DNA from: Aquimarina spongiae
GTDB lineage: Bacteria; Bacteroidota; Bacteroidia; Flavobacteriales; Flavobacteriaceae
Length of the DNA stretch: 64,000 bases
Assembly (NCBI RefSeq): GCF_900141785.1
Contig: NZ_FQYP01000009.1
Location: 225,506 to 289,505, forward strand
Direction: 5' to 3'
Shown: positions 17,021 through 26,275 of the stretch, piece by piece
Layout of the letters: each line of letters opens with the position of its first letter
Position numbering within the stretch: the first letter of the stretch is position 1
The notes under the pieces: generated by a model
Seen by the model: only the letters and a program-made list of their open reading frames with translations
Told to the model about the DNA's origin: nothing
Database searches by the model: none
Position numbers and translations under genes: made by a program

Positions 17021-17488
17021 TTACCATAAAATGAATGGATTTTTGCTTAATTGAGAGTTGTAGTACCTGTTTTCTCCTGTTACTTCTTTTCCGAGCCAAT
17101 TGGGTTTTAAAAAAGGTTCATTTTCTTCTTCTAATTCGATTTCTGCAAGAATCAATCCTTGATTTTGTCCAAAAAACTCGTCTACCTCGATAGTGTGTTT
17201 GCCTGATTTTATTTCGTAGCGAGTTTTTTCGATCATTCCCTGTTCACAAAGGTGGAGAAGTGCTTCCGCATCTTCGATAGAAATCGGTTTTTCCCATTCA
17301 AATCGAGACGTACCTGTAGCGTTCCCAATACCTTTTACAGTAATGAATGCCTGTTGGCCTTTGATACGGATTCGTACTGTTCGTTCGGGATGCGTATTCA
17401 GAAACGCTTGTACGATTCGGTATTGCTTGGTTGATTCTTTTTTGAATTCTTCAGAGGTTACCAGGAATTTTCGTTCTATTTCTGTCAT
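17021..17488 (-). CDS. CYTH-domain protein (inorganic triphosphatase/adenylate cyclase 2 fold)
   Basis: A 155-residue single-domain CYTH protein. It begins TEIERKFLV, the EXEXK signature that binds triphosphate and metal, followed by basic strands (RTVRIRIKG, AFITVKG), WEKPI and the acidic EVDEFFG and LAEIELE. Bacterial short CYTH proteins mostly act as tripolyphosphatases and a few as adenylate cyclases, so the safest reading is phosphohydrolase on an inorganic or nucleoside triphosphate. The gene stands alone, bounded upstream by the terminator at 17506-17532. Confidence 0.88.
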   Translation of the reverse strand: MTEIERKFLVTSEEFKKESTKQYRIVQAFLNTHPERTVRIRIKGQQAFITVKGIGNATGTSRFEWEKPISIEDAEALLHLCEQGMIEKTRYEIKSGKHTIEVDEFFGQNQGLILAEIELEEENEPFLKPNWLGKEVTGENRYYNSQLSKNPFILW

Positions 17489-17505
17489 GTTGTTGTAATA
17501 AATAA

Positions 17506-17532
17506 TCCCTGAATCGATAATCGATACAGGGA
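17506..17532 (-). terminator. Hairpin terminator after the DUF2911 gene
   Basis: TCCCTG (17506-17511) pairs with CAGGGA (17527-17532), extended inward by ATCG/CGAT pairing, and is followed on the minus strand by an AT-rich stretch. It lies 44 bp past the stop of the three-gene unit ending at 17576. Confidence 0.6.
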
Positions 17533-17575
17533 AATTTACTCTAAGGTATTACATTTTGAGATATTATTGCCGGAA

Positions 17576-18409
17576 TTACTTCGACCATTCCTGAATCAAT
17601 TTTCGGTTCAGTCGGATAAGATCTTCGTTTTTTGCCTTTTCCGAAAGAACTAAGGATCTTTTGGCAGCGACCAGAGCTTCTTTTTTCCTTCCCAAATCTC
17701 CCAATATTAAAGCTTCTCGATATACCTGAAAGAATAGTGCTTTCTCACTTTTCGTGACTTTTTGGATATACTGCAGAGCTTGTTCCAAATCTGTATTTGC
17801 TTCATGCAAATATAATGCGGCCAGAAAGTAATCGAAATCTGATGGCCCTGATAGTACTTTTTTGATATTAGCCATAGTTTTTTCATGCACTTCTACTTTG
17901 ATTGATAAGGAAGCTCTTACATTCCCCCAGGCAAATACCAAATCTGCACTATCCAGCTCAATCTGGTCCAGATACATCAAGAATGATTCTACGGTATTTT
18001 GTTGGTTGGTTACGTTTGCCTTTAACTGTAATACGGGGGTTCTAGAGGTATAGGTATTCCAGTTTCCAGTATCATAAGTGTACAAGTAGATATCCCAATA
18101 GGTATTGTTTGGTTTGGAGAGTATGGCGTATGTTCCTTTTTTTAATGGGCTCCCTTGTATGGTAATATCATCACTCACGGTGATCTTTGTAGCAGCATTG
18201 GCGCCCGTTCTCCAAAAAGTACCGTAAGGAAGTAAGCCTTCTGCACCAAAAAGAGTTCTTCCTCGTTGACTGGGTCTGGAGTATTCTAATTCTATATCGG
18301 TGATCCCAATGGTCTGTATGGTTTTTGAAGACGGACTTAATGCGGGAATGGTAAGCTGTGCTTGAACGGCGCACACCGATAGCACGCAAATTACAAATGT
18401 TTTGAACAT
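17576..18409 (-). CDS. DUF2911 domain secreted protein
   Basis: A 277-residue protein with a short signal peptide (MFKTFVICVLSVCAVQAQ). Residues about 20-165 match DUF2911: LEYSRPSQRGRTLFG, LPYGTFWRTGANAATKI, GTYAILSKPNNTYWDIYLY. The C-terminal 100 residues are helical with TPR-like character (FLAALYLHEANTDLEQALQY). DUF2911 proteins are common secreted proteins of Bacteroidota without a known biochemical role. It is the last gene of a three-gene minus-strand unit, 20 nt after the membrane AraC regulator, so it is probably cotranscribed with it and may be its target or partner. Confidence 0.82.
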   Translation of the reverse strand: MFKTFVICVLSVCAVQAQLTIPALSPSSKTIQTIGITDIELEYSRPSQRGRTLFGAEGLLPYGTFWRTGANAATKITVSDDITIQGSPLKKGTYAILSKPNNTYWDIYLYTYDTGNWNTYTSRTPVLQLKANVTNQQNTVESFLMYLDQIELDSADLVFAWGNVRASLSIKVEVHEKTMANIKKVLSGPSDFDYFLAALYLHEANTDLEQALQYIQKVTKSEKALFFQVYREALILGDLGRKKEALVAAKRSLVLSEKAKNEDLIRLNRKLIQEWSK

Positions 18410-18429
18410 GATGTTTTGATTTTGAAAGA

Positions 18430-19530
18430 TTATAAGTTTGAGAAATACTCTTTGGGAGTAGCTCCCATCAAATCCTTAAAGGATTTGTTGAATGTGGTTT
18501 TGGAATTAAAACCGGCCTCTTGCGCAAGCCCAAAAAAGGTCATATGCTTGGCTTTTTCGGTTTGGGATAAAGCGATAAATTCTTTGATTCGATAGTAGTT
18601 AATGTATTCAAAGAAATTCATGCCAATACGCTCATTGAGCAGACGTGCCATTTCGGGATTACTCACCCCAAGCATTTCTGCTAATTCTGATTTTAGCAGT
18701 TTTCTGCTCAAGTAGGGTTTTTTGTCTTCCATGAGTTGTTCTAATTGCTTTTTTAGCGTATCCAACTGTTGGTTAGAAAACTTAGATTGTGCATATTTCT
18801 TAGAAGAGACAAAAGCATCGATTTTAAACAGCTGTGGTTCTTTTATACTGTAAAAAGCAATAAAAAGAGTCATGATAGCAATGCTTATCCATATTATTTG
18901 CCAGTTTACTTTGGTGAAAAAAGAATATCCTACTGCCCAGTTCAAGAACATAGTAAACCAACAGAGTAAACATATCCCTATAGCTACCAAAAAGCTGAAA
19001 AAGAATCTGGATTGAACACTATAACTTAATTCTTGTTGAATATCTTTTTTAAACTGTAAAAAGATCCGAAGGCTGAGTACCCAATAGGTAATATTAAAGC
19101 ATAACCCAATTGCTATAAATGCTAAGGTAACCTTTGAGGTAAGTCCGCTGGCTGCTCTTTCTTGTAGTACCTCGTCTGAAGGCAAAATAAAATAGATGGT
19201 TGCCAAGGTATTATATACCAGTGCAGGCAAGTAATGGATAAGCTCTTTCTTTGAAAATGGTTTTTTAATCAAGCTGGACCGGGTAAACAGATAGATCGTG
19301 GCTCCAAATAATAAGGTGGCAAATTCTGAAAAAATCACCCAGCGATAGTTATCAGTAAAGAAGCCTGAAATATAGAATACCCTACCTGTTAACCCGATGG
19401 CTAAAACGAAGACTAATATCACGATGTACTTATTTACATTCCTGTTTTTTTTGGAAAAGAAATAAATAAAGATCAGAAACAAACTCTGAAAATACGCGAA
19501 ATATACCAGCTGATTAAGTAGTGCTTGCAT
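18430..19530 (-). CDS. Membrane-anchored AraC-family regulator
   Basis: A 366-residue protein. The N-terminal 240 residues hold about seven hydrophobic helices (for example LVYFAYFQSLFLIFIYFF and IVILVFVLAIGLTG). The C-terminal 110 residues are an AraC-type double HTH, visible as LLKSELAEMLGVSNPEMARLL and AQEAGFNSKTTFNKSFKDLM, ending GATPKEYFS. This 7TM-plus-AraC layout is common in Bacteroidota; the membrane part probably senses a signal while the HTH stays cytoplasmic. Its neighbours are the secreted protein upstream (31 nt) and DUF2911 downstream (20 nt). A second protein of the same architecture is encoded at 45074-46216. Confidence 0.88.
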   Translation of the reverse strand: MQALLNQLVYFAYFQSLFLIFIYFFSKKNRNVNKYIVILVFVLAIGLTGRVFYISGFFTDNYRWVIFSEFATLLFGATIYLFTRSSLIKKPFSKKELIHYLPALVYNTLATIYFILPSDEVLQERAASGLTSKVTLAFIAIGLCFNITYWVLSLRIFLQFKKDIQQELSYSVQSRFFFSFLVAIGICLLCWFTMFLNWAVGYSFFTKVNWQIIWISIAIMTLFIAFYSIKEPQLFKIDAFVSSKKYAQSKFSNQQLDTLKKQLEQLMEDKKPYLSRKLLKSELAEMLGVSNPEMARLLNERIGMNFFEYINYYRIKEFIALSQTEKAKHMTFFGLAQEAGFNSKTTFNKSFKDLMGATPKEYFSNL

Positions 19531-19561
19531 GGGTCTACTATCAAATTTTTGATTGAATATA

Positions 19562-20257
19562 CTAGTTTATCACAAATTGATTTACATGCAATACACTTTC
19601 ATTCTTATATATACCCTTATCCTTCATAAAGGTTTCGAATTCTTTTTTGCTTTCCCATTCTGTTACCACTAACAAATCAGGATTATAATAATACCCTGCA
19701 GGTGATTTCCCATTGGTTAGCTTCAAAACTGTTTTTCCTCCCGTGGCAGTAGATTTTTTAAACCATTGTTTGGTAAAGGCATCAAAAGAAGAATTGTCTT
19801 TTTTCCAATAGGCAGTTACTACATTATACTTGTTTTTATCCATGCTAAACGAAAGATCTTCGGGCATTTCATAATACACTAAATTAAAAATGGACCAAAT
19901 TGTTCTTCGTTGCTCATGAAAATCGGGAACAACCGTTTCAATTTCTGAGATAAACTGTTCTCGGTTGTTTAGATCGCTCCACTGACCGAATATAAAACTG
20001 GTAGGTTGGATGTTTCCTTGTGTGGTTTCTACAATTCTAAAACCGGGTAGAGGTTTGTAGGATCGTTTGAAGGCCACTGGGAAAGCTGTTTTTCTATATT
20101 TTTCAAAAGCCTTTTCGGTTTCCGGTTTTGTAGTTAACATAAGGATATCCAATATTTGTCCTTTCTTAAGGTTGACAGACTTAATATTGGCCTGAGCAAA
20201 AAGAGAAGAGTTACCTATAAAGATAACTAGTAATGTGATAATTTTTAACAGTTTCAT
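19562..20257 (-). CDS. Secreted protein of unknown function, possible dimeric alpha/beta-barrel fold
   Basis: A 231-residue protein with a signal peptide (LLKIITLLVIFIGNSSLFA, cleavage before about Q22). The mature part has two halves with similar rhythm, each ending in a tryptophan-containing strand (SFIFGQWSDLNNREQFISEI and DLLVVTEWESKKEFETFMKD). That pattern recalls NIPSNAP/antibiotic-monooxygenase-type alpha-beta-barrel domains in tandem. I do not recognise a named family. It leads the minus-strand unit with the AraC regulator, and a TACATTTG box lies just upstream. Confidence 0.65.
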   Translation of the reverse strand: MKLLKIITLLVIFIGNSSLFAQANIKSVNLKKGQILDILMLTTKPETEKAFEKYRKTAFPVAFKRSYKPLPGFRIVETTQGNIQPTSFIFGQWSDLNNREQFISEIETVVPDFHEQRRTIWSIFNLVYYEMPEDLSFSMDKNKYNVVTAYWKKDNSSFDAFTKQWFKKSTATGGKTVLKLTNGKSPAGYYYNPDLLVVTEWESKKEFETFMKDKGIYKNESVLHVNQFVIN

Positions 20258-20289
20258 GATTTTTGATTTTTGAGATTATTAATTTCAAA

Positions 20290-20297
20290 CAAATGTA
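20290..20297 (-). promoter_or_regulatory. Putative -7 box for the secreted protein/AraC/DUF2911 unit
   Basis: TACATTTG on the minus strand matches TAnnTTTG and lies 33 bp before the start codon at 20257. No convincing -33 TTG is visible about 20 nt further upstream, so support is partial. Confidence 0.35.
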
Positions 20298-20365
20298 GAA
20301 ACTGCTTTCAGATTCCAGTAAATAAGGGCGCTCCAAAAGATACGGATACGGTAAACGCACTACTT

Positions 20366-21031
20366 TTACTCTTGTTTTTGTGCGATTTCTTTGATATGAT
20401 CAGAAATAATGATGCGATCGGCAAATTCATGATTAGCTAACCAAATCATCGCTAGAACGATCGTTTCAGGAACGATAGTTTGGTACTTCTTAAGCCCTCC
20501 AATCAGTAGGGGATTGATCACCTTCATCAATTGTTTGAAAAAATATTCCCCAGGACGTTTTTCAGTTCTTTGACCTCCAATAAGTGAGGGTTGTAAGAGA
20601 TGTGTTTTAGGAATTTGACATTGCAACACGTCTCTTTCCATTTCTCCTTTTGTACGATTATAAAATACACTACTGTTTGGATTCGCACCCAATGCAGATA
20701 CCACAATATAGGTAGGGATGTTGTTCGCTTTGCAAAGCTGGGCGACACTTACCGGGATGCCATAGTCAATTTTATGATAGAGATTTTTGTCTGGAGTTTT
20801 GGCCTTGGTGGTCCCGATACAACAAAACACTTCGTCGGCTATAAATTTATCCTGATGATCAGACAGAATAAGTAGATCTACAATATGTTCTTCCACTTTT
20901 GGGTGCGAAATTCCGGTCGCTTTTCTGGAGAAAAGAATAATCTTGGAATACCTCGGATCTTCGATGAGGAGTTGCAGTAAAATTCCTCCCGTAAGACCTG
21001 TAGCACCCAGTATTATTGCTGTTTTTGGCAT
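20366..21031 (-). CDS. NAD(P)-binding Rossmann protein (atypical SDR, HTATIP2/YwnB-like)
   Basis: Taking the ATG complementary to 21029-21031 gives a 221-residue protein starting MPKTAIILGATGLTGG, so the nucleotide-binding GATGLTGG is correctly N-terminal; the longer frame to 21094 adds a non-homologous leader. Further motifs are EVFCCIGTTKAKTPDKN, IVVSALGANPNSSVFYNRTK (with the YNRTK analogue of YxxxK) and the HLLQPSLIGGQR turn. These are typical of atypical SDRs related to HTATIP2 and of bacterial NAD-dependent epimerase-like proteins. Substrate unknown. It is transcribed away from dinB, with 85 bp between the starts. Confidence 0.8.
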   Translation of the reverse strand: MPKTAIILGATGLTGGILLQLLIEDPRYSKIILFSRKATGISHPKVEEHIVDLLILSDHQDKFIADEVFCCIGTTKAKTPDKNLYHKIDYGIPVSVAQLCKANNIPTYIVVSALGANPNSSVFYNRTKGEMERDVLQCQIPKTHLLQPSLIGGQRTEKRPGEYFFKQLMKVINPLLIGGLKKYQTIVPETIVLAMIWLANHEFADRIIISDHIKEIAQKQE

Positions 21032-21104
21032 TACTTTGTGATTTTGAAAAAATGTATTTTTTGAATACTCTAAAGATATTACAATTCGGATCAACGATAA
21101 CCAC

Positions 21105-21112
21105 TATTTTTG
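21105..21112 (+). promoter_or_regulatory. Putative -7 box abutting dinB
   Basis: TATTTTTG matches TAnnTTTG and ends 4 nt before the GTG start of dinB at 21117. A start of transcription about 5-7 nt downstream would fall on the start codon, implying a leaderless or nearly leaderless mRNA. The -33 TTG is not clear. Confidence 0.4.
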
Positions 21113-21116
21113 TATT

Positions 21117-22223
21117 GTGGAAGAATTGGTTGCACATAGAAAGATTATTCATGTAGATATGGATGCGTTTTATGCTTCGGTAGAGCAAATGGATAACCCA
21201 GAGTTAAAGGGGAAGCCTTTGGCTGTGGGAGGTGGCTCAAAACGAGGGGTAGTTAGTGCGGCCAGTTATGAAGCTCGAGTCTTTGGTGTGCGTTCTGCTA
21301 TGGCTGGATTTAAAGCCAGGAAATTATGCCCGGATCTTATTTTTGTGAAACCGCGGTTTGATCGATACAAAGAAATATCGGTCAAAATCCGAAAGATATT
21401 TTTCGAGTATACGGATCTGGTAGAGCCATTATCTCTGGATGAAGCCTATCTGGATGTGACTCAAAACAAAAAAGGAAATCCCAGTGCTTCTCTTCTTGCA
21501 CAAGAAATACGACAGCGAATCTTTGATGAAGTAGGTCTCACGGCATCTGCGGGTATCTCTATTAATAAGTTTATAGCCAAAGTAGCTAGCGACTACAATA
21601 AACCCAATGGTCAAAAGACAGTAAATCCAGAAGAAGTTATAGAATTTTTGGAAAACCTGGATGTGAAAAAGTTTTACGGAGTAGGGAAGGTTACCCAGGC
21701 GAAGATGTACCAAATGGGAATTTATACGGGGAAAGACTTGAAATCAAAATCAGAAGAGTTTCTTACTCAACATTTTGGCAAGTCTGGAGGTCACTATTAC
21801 CGTATCGTAAGAGGAATTCATCTTAGCGAAGTAAAACCTAATAGGGAACGCAAATCCTTGGCAGCCGAAAGGACTTTTAGCGAAAATATATCTTCGGAAA
21901 TTTATATGTTAGAGCGCTTAGAGAGCATCGCCGAAGAGTTGCAACGGCGATTGCAACGAAGTAAGGTGGCAGGTAGGACGGTGACTTTAAAAATCAAGTA
22001 TAGCGACTTTACCTTGCAAACCCGAAGCAAAACCTTGCCTTATTATGTAAGTGACGCTGCCATTTTACTGGAAACAGCAAAAGAACTACTGTATCAGGAA
22101 AAAATGAAAAACTCTGTCCGTCTGCTCGGGATTTCTTTATCTAATTTGAATACCGGAAAAGACAAACCCAAAAAGAAAGAAGAAAAAGAGTTTGAAGTGA
22201 TTCAGTTGAAGTTTGATTTTTAG
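21117..22223 (+). CDS. dinB: DNA polymerase IV (Y-family translesion polymerase)
   Basis: A 368-residue Y-family polymerase that copies past damaged template bases. Catalytic-palm motifs are IIHVDMDAFYASVEQ near the start (metal-binding Asp) and LSLDEAYLDV (Asp-Glu) near residue 105. Helix-hairpin-helix DNA contacts (KFYGVGKVTQAKMYQMGI) and a little-finger domain (RKSLAAERTFSENI) follow. Length is normal. I accept GTG at 21117 as the start because the conserved core begins about ten residues later. The stop is one base from the stop of the convergent aminotransferase, so the two transcripts must overlap or terminate inside each other. Confidence 0.93.
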   Translation: MEELVAHRKIIHVDMDAFYASVEQMDNPELKGKPLAVGGGSKRGVVSAASYEARVFGVRSAMAGFKARKLCPDLIFVKPRFDRYKEISVKIRKIFFEYTDLVEPLSLDEAYLDVTQNKKGNPSASLLAQEIRQRIFDEVGLTASAGISINKFIAKVASDYNKPNGQKTVNPEEVIEFLENLDVKKFYGVGKVTQAKMYQMGIYTGKDLKSKSEEFLTQHFGKSGGHYYRIVRGIHLSEVKPNRERKSLAAERTFSENISSEIYMLERLESIAEELQRRLQRSKVAGRTVTLKIKYSDFTLQTRSKTLPYYVSDAAILLETAKELLYQEKMKNSVRLLGISLSNLNTGKDKPKKKEEKEFEVIQLKFDF

Positions 22224-22224
22224 T

Positions 22225-23370
22225 TTAAACCTCACATAAAATCTCCGCAGCCCTTTTCAAAGTATCCTCAGTCTTCGCAAAACAAAAACGGAGCACGTGA
22301 TCATCTTTTTGGTCTAGATTAAATACAGAAACGGGTATGGAAGCGATACCATGTTCTTTCGTAAGTCGTTCTGCAAAATCCACATCGGCTTCGTTGGTGA
22401 TGTCAGAATAATCCAATAGCTGAAAATAAGTGCCTGAAGCAGGAGTATACGAAAATCGTGAATCCTTGATGAGTGATAAAAACAAATCCCGTTTTTGCTG
22501 ATAAAAATCGGACAATGACAAGTAATTCTCTGGTGTCTTTAAATACTCTGCAAGCGCAAATTGTATGGGATGATTGCTACAAAACACATTGAATTGATGC
22601 ACTTTTCGAAACTCTTGCATCAAAACAGTAGGAGCCAGACAATATCCCATTTTCCAACCGGTAGTATGAAAGGTTTTTCCAAAGGATGCAGTTATAAAAG
22701 CTCGCTCTGCTAATCCGGGATATTTGCTTGCGCTTTCATGTTTCTGTTGGTCGAATATGATATGTTCGTAAACTTCGTCGCTCAGCAAAATAATATCAGT
22801 TCCTTTCAATAACTTCTCCAGTTGTAACATATCATTTTTGGAGAGTACAGTACCACTTGGATTATGAGGAGTGTTGATTATTACCATCTTTGTCTTCTTC
22901 GTTATTTTTGAAGCCACTTCCTCCCAGTTTATTGTAAAATCAGGAGCTGACAGCTGAACTGGAATGACCGTTCCTCCAAATAATTCGATAGAAGGTTCGT
23001 AAGAATCATAGGCAGGTTTAAAGATAATTACTTCATCTCCAGGAGCTACAAAAGCAGAGATGATCGTGAAAATCGCCTGGGTAGCACCAGAGGTGATGGT
23101 AACTTCACTTTCTGGATGATAATCGTAACCGTATAAGGCGCTTGTTTTTTCAGCAATGATCGATCTCAAAGATGGTAAACCCGGCATGGGAGCATATTGG
23201 TTATATCCTTTTTGCATGGCCTGTGATACGAGTTCGATTAATTTGGGATGGGCCTCAAAATTGGGAAAACCCTGAGAAAGATTAATGGCGTTATATGAAT
23301 TTGCCATCTGACTCATCACCGTAAAAATTGTTGTAGAAACGTTTGGAAGTTTGGAATTGATATTTTGCAT
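22225..23370 (-). CDS. PLP-dependent aminotransferase, methionine aminotransferase (YbdL)-like
   Basis: A 381-residue class I/II aminotransferase. Early motifs are INLSQGFPNFEAHPKL and YNQYAPMPGLPSLR, and the cofactor region has ITSGATQAIF, INTPHNPSGTV and SDEVYEH. The PLP-binding lysine is in SFGKTFHTTGWKMGY. The NLSQGFPNF and QYAPMPG phrases are typical of the YbdL/kynurenine-aminotransferase group, which transaminates methionine and aromatic amino acids. It probably acts in methionine or aromatic amino-acid turnover. It is monocistronic and convergent with dinB. Confidence 0.88.
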   Translation of the reverse strand: MQNINSKLPNVSTTIFTVMSQMANSYNAINLSQGFPNFEAHPKLIELVSQAMQKGYNQYAPMPGLPSLRSIIAEKTSALYGYDYHPESEVTITSGATQAIFTIISAFVAPGDEVIIFKPAYDSYEPSIELFGGTVIPVQLSAPDFTINWEEVASKITKKTKMVIINTPHNPSGTVLSKNDMLQLEKLLKGTDIILLSDEVYEHIIFDQQKHESASKYPGLAERAFITASFGKTFHTTGWKMGYCLAPTVLMQEFRKVHQFNVFCSNHPIQFALAEYLKTPENYLSLSDFYQQKRDLFLSLIKDSRFSYTPASGTYFQLLDYSDITNEADVDFAERLTKEHGIASIPVSVFNLDQKDDHVLRFCFAKTEDTLKRAAEILCEV

Positions 23371-23516
23371 GCCTTAAAATTATAATATTTACAAAAAACA
23401 GCTTCTTTTTTGTTTAAAGTTTAGTATAAATTTCAAACGATTTCGTTGGAAACCGTAAACAAAGAAAAAAAGCTACTTTATATTCATTATAAATAAGCAA
23501 ATACCCTTGGCAAAGC

Positions 23517-23547
23517 TTGGCTAAAATAAGCCTGAGCCCTATTTTTG
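23517..23547 (+). promoter_or_regulatory. Promoter of the sdhCAB operon
   Basis: TTG (23517-23519), a 20-nt spacer and TATTTTTG (23540-23547) form a near-ideal Bacteroidota promoter, with transcription expected near 23553 and a leader of about 23 nt before the sdhC ATG at 23576. Confidence 0.7.
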
Positions 23548-23575
23548 TTGCTCAACTATTTAAACGTTATACATA

Positions 23576-24241
23576 ATGGGTGGATTGATAAAATCTTCAA
23601 TAGCTAGAAAAGTTGCCATGGCACTTTCGGGACTTTTCTTAGTTTTCTTTTTATTACAGCACTTTACTATCAATTTTACTTCAATTTTTAGCGCAGATAC
23701 ATTCAACGAATTATCACATTTCATGGGAACAAACCCCGTGGTACAATTCGCATTGCAACCTGTTTTGATTTTTGGAGTGGTTTTTCACTTTGTGATGGGA
23801 TTTGTGCTAGAAATCAAAAATAAAAACGCGAGAGCGGTAAAGTATGCAAAATATAACGGAGGCGCTAATGCTTCCTGGATGTCTAGAAATATGATTTATT
23901 CTGGATTAGTAATCTTGGCATTTTTAGGATTGCACTTCTATGATTTTTGGATTCCTGAAATGGTTCATAAATATGTAGAATTTGCTCCTGAAGATCCAAC
24001 AAGATACTATCATGAGTTATTAGAAAAATTTGTAAGCCCGGTTAGAACGGGATTATATGTAGTTTCGTTTGTGTTTTTAGCATTACACTTATGGCACGGA
24101 TTTGCTTCATCTTTCCAATCTGTTGGGTTTAACAACAAATATTCTGTTGGGTTGACCAAATTTGCCAAAGCTTTTGCGATAGTGATTCCATTAGGATTTA
24201 TCATTATTTCATTAGTACTTCATTTTAATCACAATCACTAA
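23576..24241 (+). CDS. sdhC: Succinate dehydrogenase cytochrome b subunit
   Basis: A 221-residue integral membrane protein with five hydrophobic helices (for example KVAMALSGLFLVFFLLQHF, VLIFGVVFHFVMGFVLEIK, MIYSGLVILAFLGLHF, GLYVVSFVFLALHLWHGF, AIVIPLGFIIISLVLHF). The histidines in HFTINF, HFVMG, LHFYDF and LHLWHG are candidate heme ligands. It is the single-polypeptide, diheme type anchor of Bacteroidota/Epsilonproteobacteria complex II, which explains the absence of sdhD. It opens an operon with SdhA (13-nt gap) and SdhB and anchors the catalytic subunits while passing electrons to the quinone. Confidence 0.94.
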   Translation: MGGLIKSSIARKVAMALSGLFLVFFLLQHFTINFTSIFSADTFNELSHFMGTNPVVQFALQPVLIFGVVFHFVMGFVLEIKNKNARAVKYAKYNGGANASWMSRNMIYSGLVILAFLGLHFYDFWIPEMVHKYVEFAPEDPTRYYHELLEKFVSPVRTGLYVVSFVFLALHLWHGFASSFQSVGFNNKYSVGLTKFAKAFAIVIPLGFIIISLVLHFNHNH

Positions 24242-24254
24242 AAACACCACGAGT

Positions 24255-26270
24255 ATGTCAATTTTAGATTCTAAAATACCTGAAGGGCCACTGGCAGATA
24301 AGTGGACAAAACATAAAAATACGATCAACCTGGTTAACCCTGCCAATAAACGTAATATCGATGTTATTGTAGTAGGTACAGGATTAGCAGGAGGTAGTGC
24401 TGCTGCAACCTTAGCAGAACTAGGATACAATGTAAAAACATTTTGCTATCAGGATTCACCTCGTAGAGCACACTCTATTGCTGCACAAGGAGGAATAAAT
24501 GCATCCAAGAATTATCAGGGAGATGGAGATTCTGATTACCGTTTATTCTATGATACGGTGAAAGGAGGAGATTACAGATCTCGAGAGGCTAACGTATATC
24601 GATTAGCAGAAGTTTCAGGAAATATTATCGACCAGTGTGTGGCACAAGGAGTACCTTTTGCCCGCGAATATGGTGGATTACTAGATAACCGTTCGTTTGG
24701 AGGGGTATTGGTATCACGTACTTTTTACGCCAAAGGACAAACTGGGCAACAATTATTGCTTGGGGCGTATTCTGCAATGAATCGCCAAATCAACAGAGGA
24801 AAAATACAGCCATTCAATCGTCATGAGATGTTGGATTTGGTTAAGGTAGATGGAAAAGCAAGAGGAATTATTGCTCGTAATCTAGTTACCGGAGAAATAG
24901 AGCGTCATTCTGCTCACGCTGTTGTATTAGCGACAGGAGGATACGGAAACGTATTTTTCTTGAGTACGAATGCCATGGGTAGTAATGTGATGGCAGCCTG
25001 GAGAGCGCACCGAAGAGGAGCTTTCTTTGCAAATCCATGTTATACACAGATTCACCCAACCTGTATTCCTGTTTCTGGAGATCATCAATCGAAGCTTACC
25101 TTGATGTCTGAGTCATTGCGTAATGATGGACGTATTTGGGTACCAAAGAGAAAAGAAGACGCAGAAGCGATCCGTGCTGGTAAATTAAAACCGACACAAT
25201 TGGCAGAAGACGAGAGAGATTATTACCTGGAGCGTCGTTACCCGGCATTTGGTAACCTGGTTCCTCGTGATGTAGCTTCTAGAGCTGCCAAAGAACGTTG
25301 TGATGCTGGTTTTGGAGTAAATAAAACGGGAGAAGCTGTATATCTTGATTTTGCTTCGGCGATACAACGGTACGGTAGTGAGAAGGCTTTGACTTCAGGT
25401 ATGGAAAATCCTTCAAAAGAGGAGATCACAAAACTAGGAGAAGAAGTTATCGAGAATAAATACGGTAACCTTTTCCAGATGTATGAAAAGATTGTAGACG
25501 AAAATCCATATAAAACCCCAATGATGATATACCCAGCGGTACACTATACCATGGGAGGTCTTTGGGTTGATTATAACTTACAAACTACGGTTCCTGGTTG
25601 TTATGCAGCAGGAGAGGCAAACTTCTCTGATCACGGGGCTAACCGATTGGGAGCTTCTGCATTAATGCAAGGTTTGGCGGATGGATATTTTGTATTACCA
25701 TACACTATCGGGGACTATCTGTCTCATGATATTAGAACTGGTGAAATACCAACAGATACTCCAGAGTTTGACCAGGCAGAAAAAGATGTTAAGGATCGTA
25801 TCCAAAAACTAATGGGAGGATCTGGAACACACTCTGTAGATTATTACCATAAGAAACTTGGTAAGATCATGTGGAACAAATGTGGAATGTCTCGTAATGA
25901 GCAAGGCCTTAAGGAAGCAATAGAAGAAATTGCCGCCTTGCGTGAGGATTTCTGGAAGAATGTAAAAGTTCCAGGTACTGCGGATAGTATGAACCCAGAG
26001 TTAGAAAAAGCAGGTCGAGTAGCAGATTTCTTAGAATTAGGAGAATTGTTTGCAAAAGATGCGTTGAATAGAAATGAATCTTGTGGAGGACACTTTAGAG
26101 AAGAGTCGGTAGAACAAGAAGGAGAACAAAAAGGAGAAGCACTTAGAGATGACAAAAACTTTAAGTACGTTGCTGCCTGGGAGTACAAAGGTGAACCAAA
26201 AGACGCCGAATTACATAAAGAAGAATTAACCTTCGAAAACATTGAATTAAAAACACGTTCTTATAAATAA
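24255..26270 (+). CDS. sdhA: Succinate dehydrogenase flavoprotein subunit
   Basis: A 671-residue flavoprotein that oxidises succinate to fumarate. The FAD-binding VVGTGLAGGSAAATLAE is at about residues 39-55. The covalent flavin-histidine motif RRAHSIAAQGGIN has H73. The dicarboxylate site is marked by HPTCIP and the later HYTMGGLWVD and GEANFSDHGANRLGAS segments. Compared with the E. coli enzyme it is longer at the C-terminus, ending with ESVEQEGEQKG and LTFENIELKTRSYK, as in other Bacteroidota and epsilonproteobacterial enzymes with a diheme anchor. SdhB starts 5 nt downstream. Confidence 0.96.
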   Translation: MSILDSKIPEGPLADKWTKHKNTINLVNPANKRNIDVIVVGTGLAGGSAAATLAELGYNVKTFCYQDSPRRAHSIAAQGGINASKNYQGDGDSDYRLFYDTVKGGDYRSREANVYRLAEVSGNIIDQCVAQGVPFAREYGGLLDNRSFGGVLVSRTFYAKGQTGQQLLLGAYSAMNRQINRGKIQPFNRHEMLDLVKVDGKARGIIARNLVTGEIERHSAHAVVLATGGYGNVFFLSTNAMGSNVMAAWRAHRRGAFFANPCYTQIHPTCIPVSGDHQSKLTLMSESLRNDGRIWVPKRKEDAEAIRAGKLKPTQLAEDERDYYLERRYPAFGNLVPRDVASRAAKERCDAGFGVNKTGEAVYLDFASAIQRYGSEKALTSGMENPSKEEITKLGEEVIENKYGNLFQMYEKIVDENPYKTPMMIYPAVHYTMGGLWVDYNLQTTVPGCYAAGEANFSDHGANRLGASALMQGLADGYFVLPYTIGDYLSHDIRTGEIPTDTPEFDQAEKDVKDRIQKLMGGSGTHSVDYYHKKLGKIMWNKCGMSRNEQGLKEAIEEIAALREDFWKNVKVPGTADSMNPELEKAGRVADFLELGELFAKDALNRNESCGGHFREESVEQEGEQKGEALRDDKNFKYVAAWEYKGEPKDAELHKEELTFENIELKTRSYK

Positions 26271-26275
26271 AAGCT

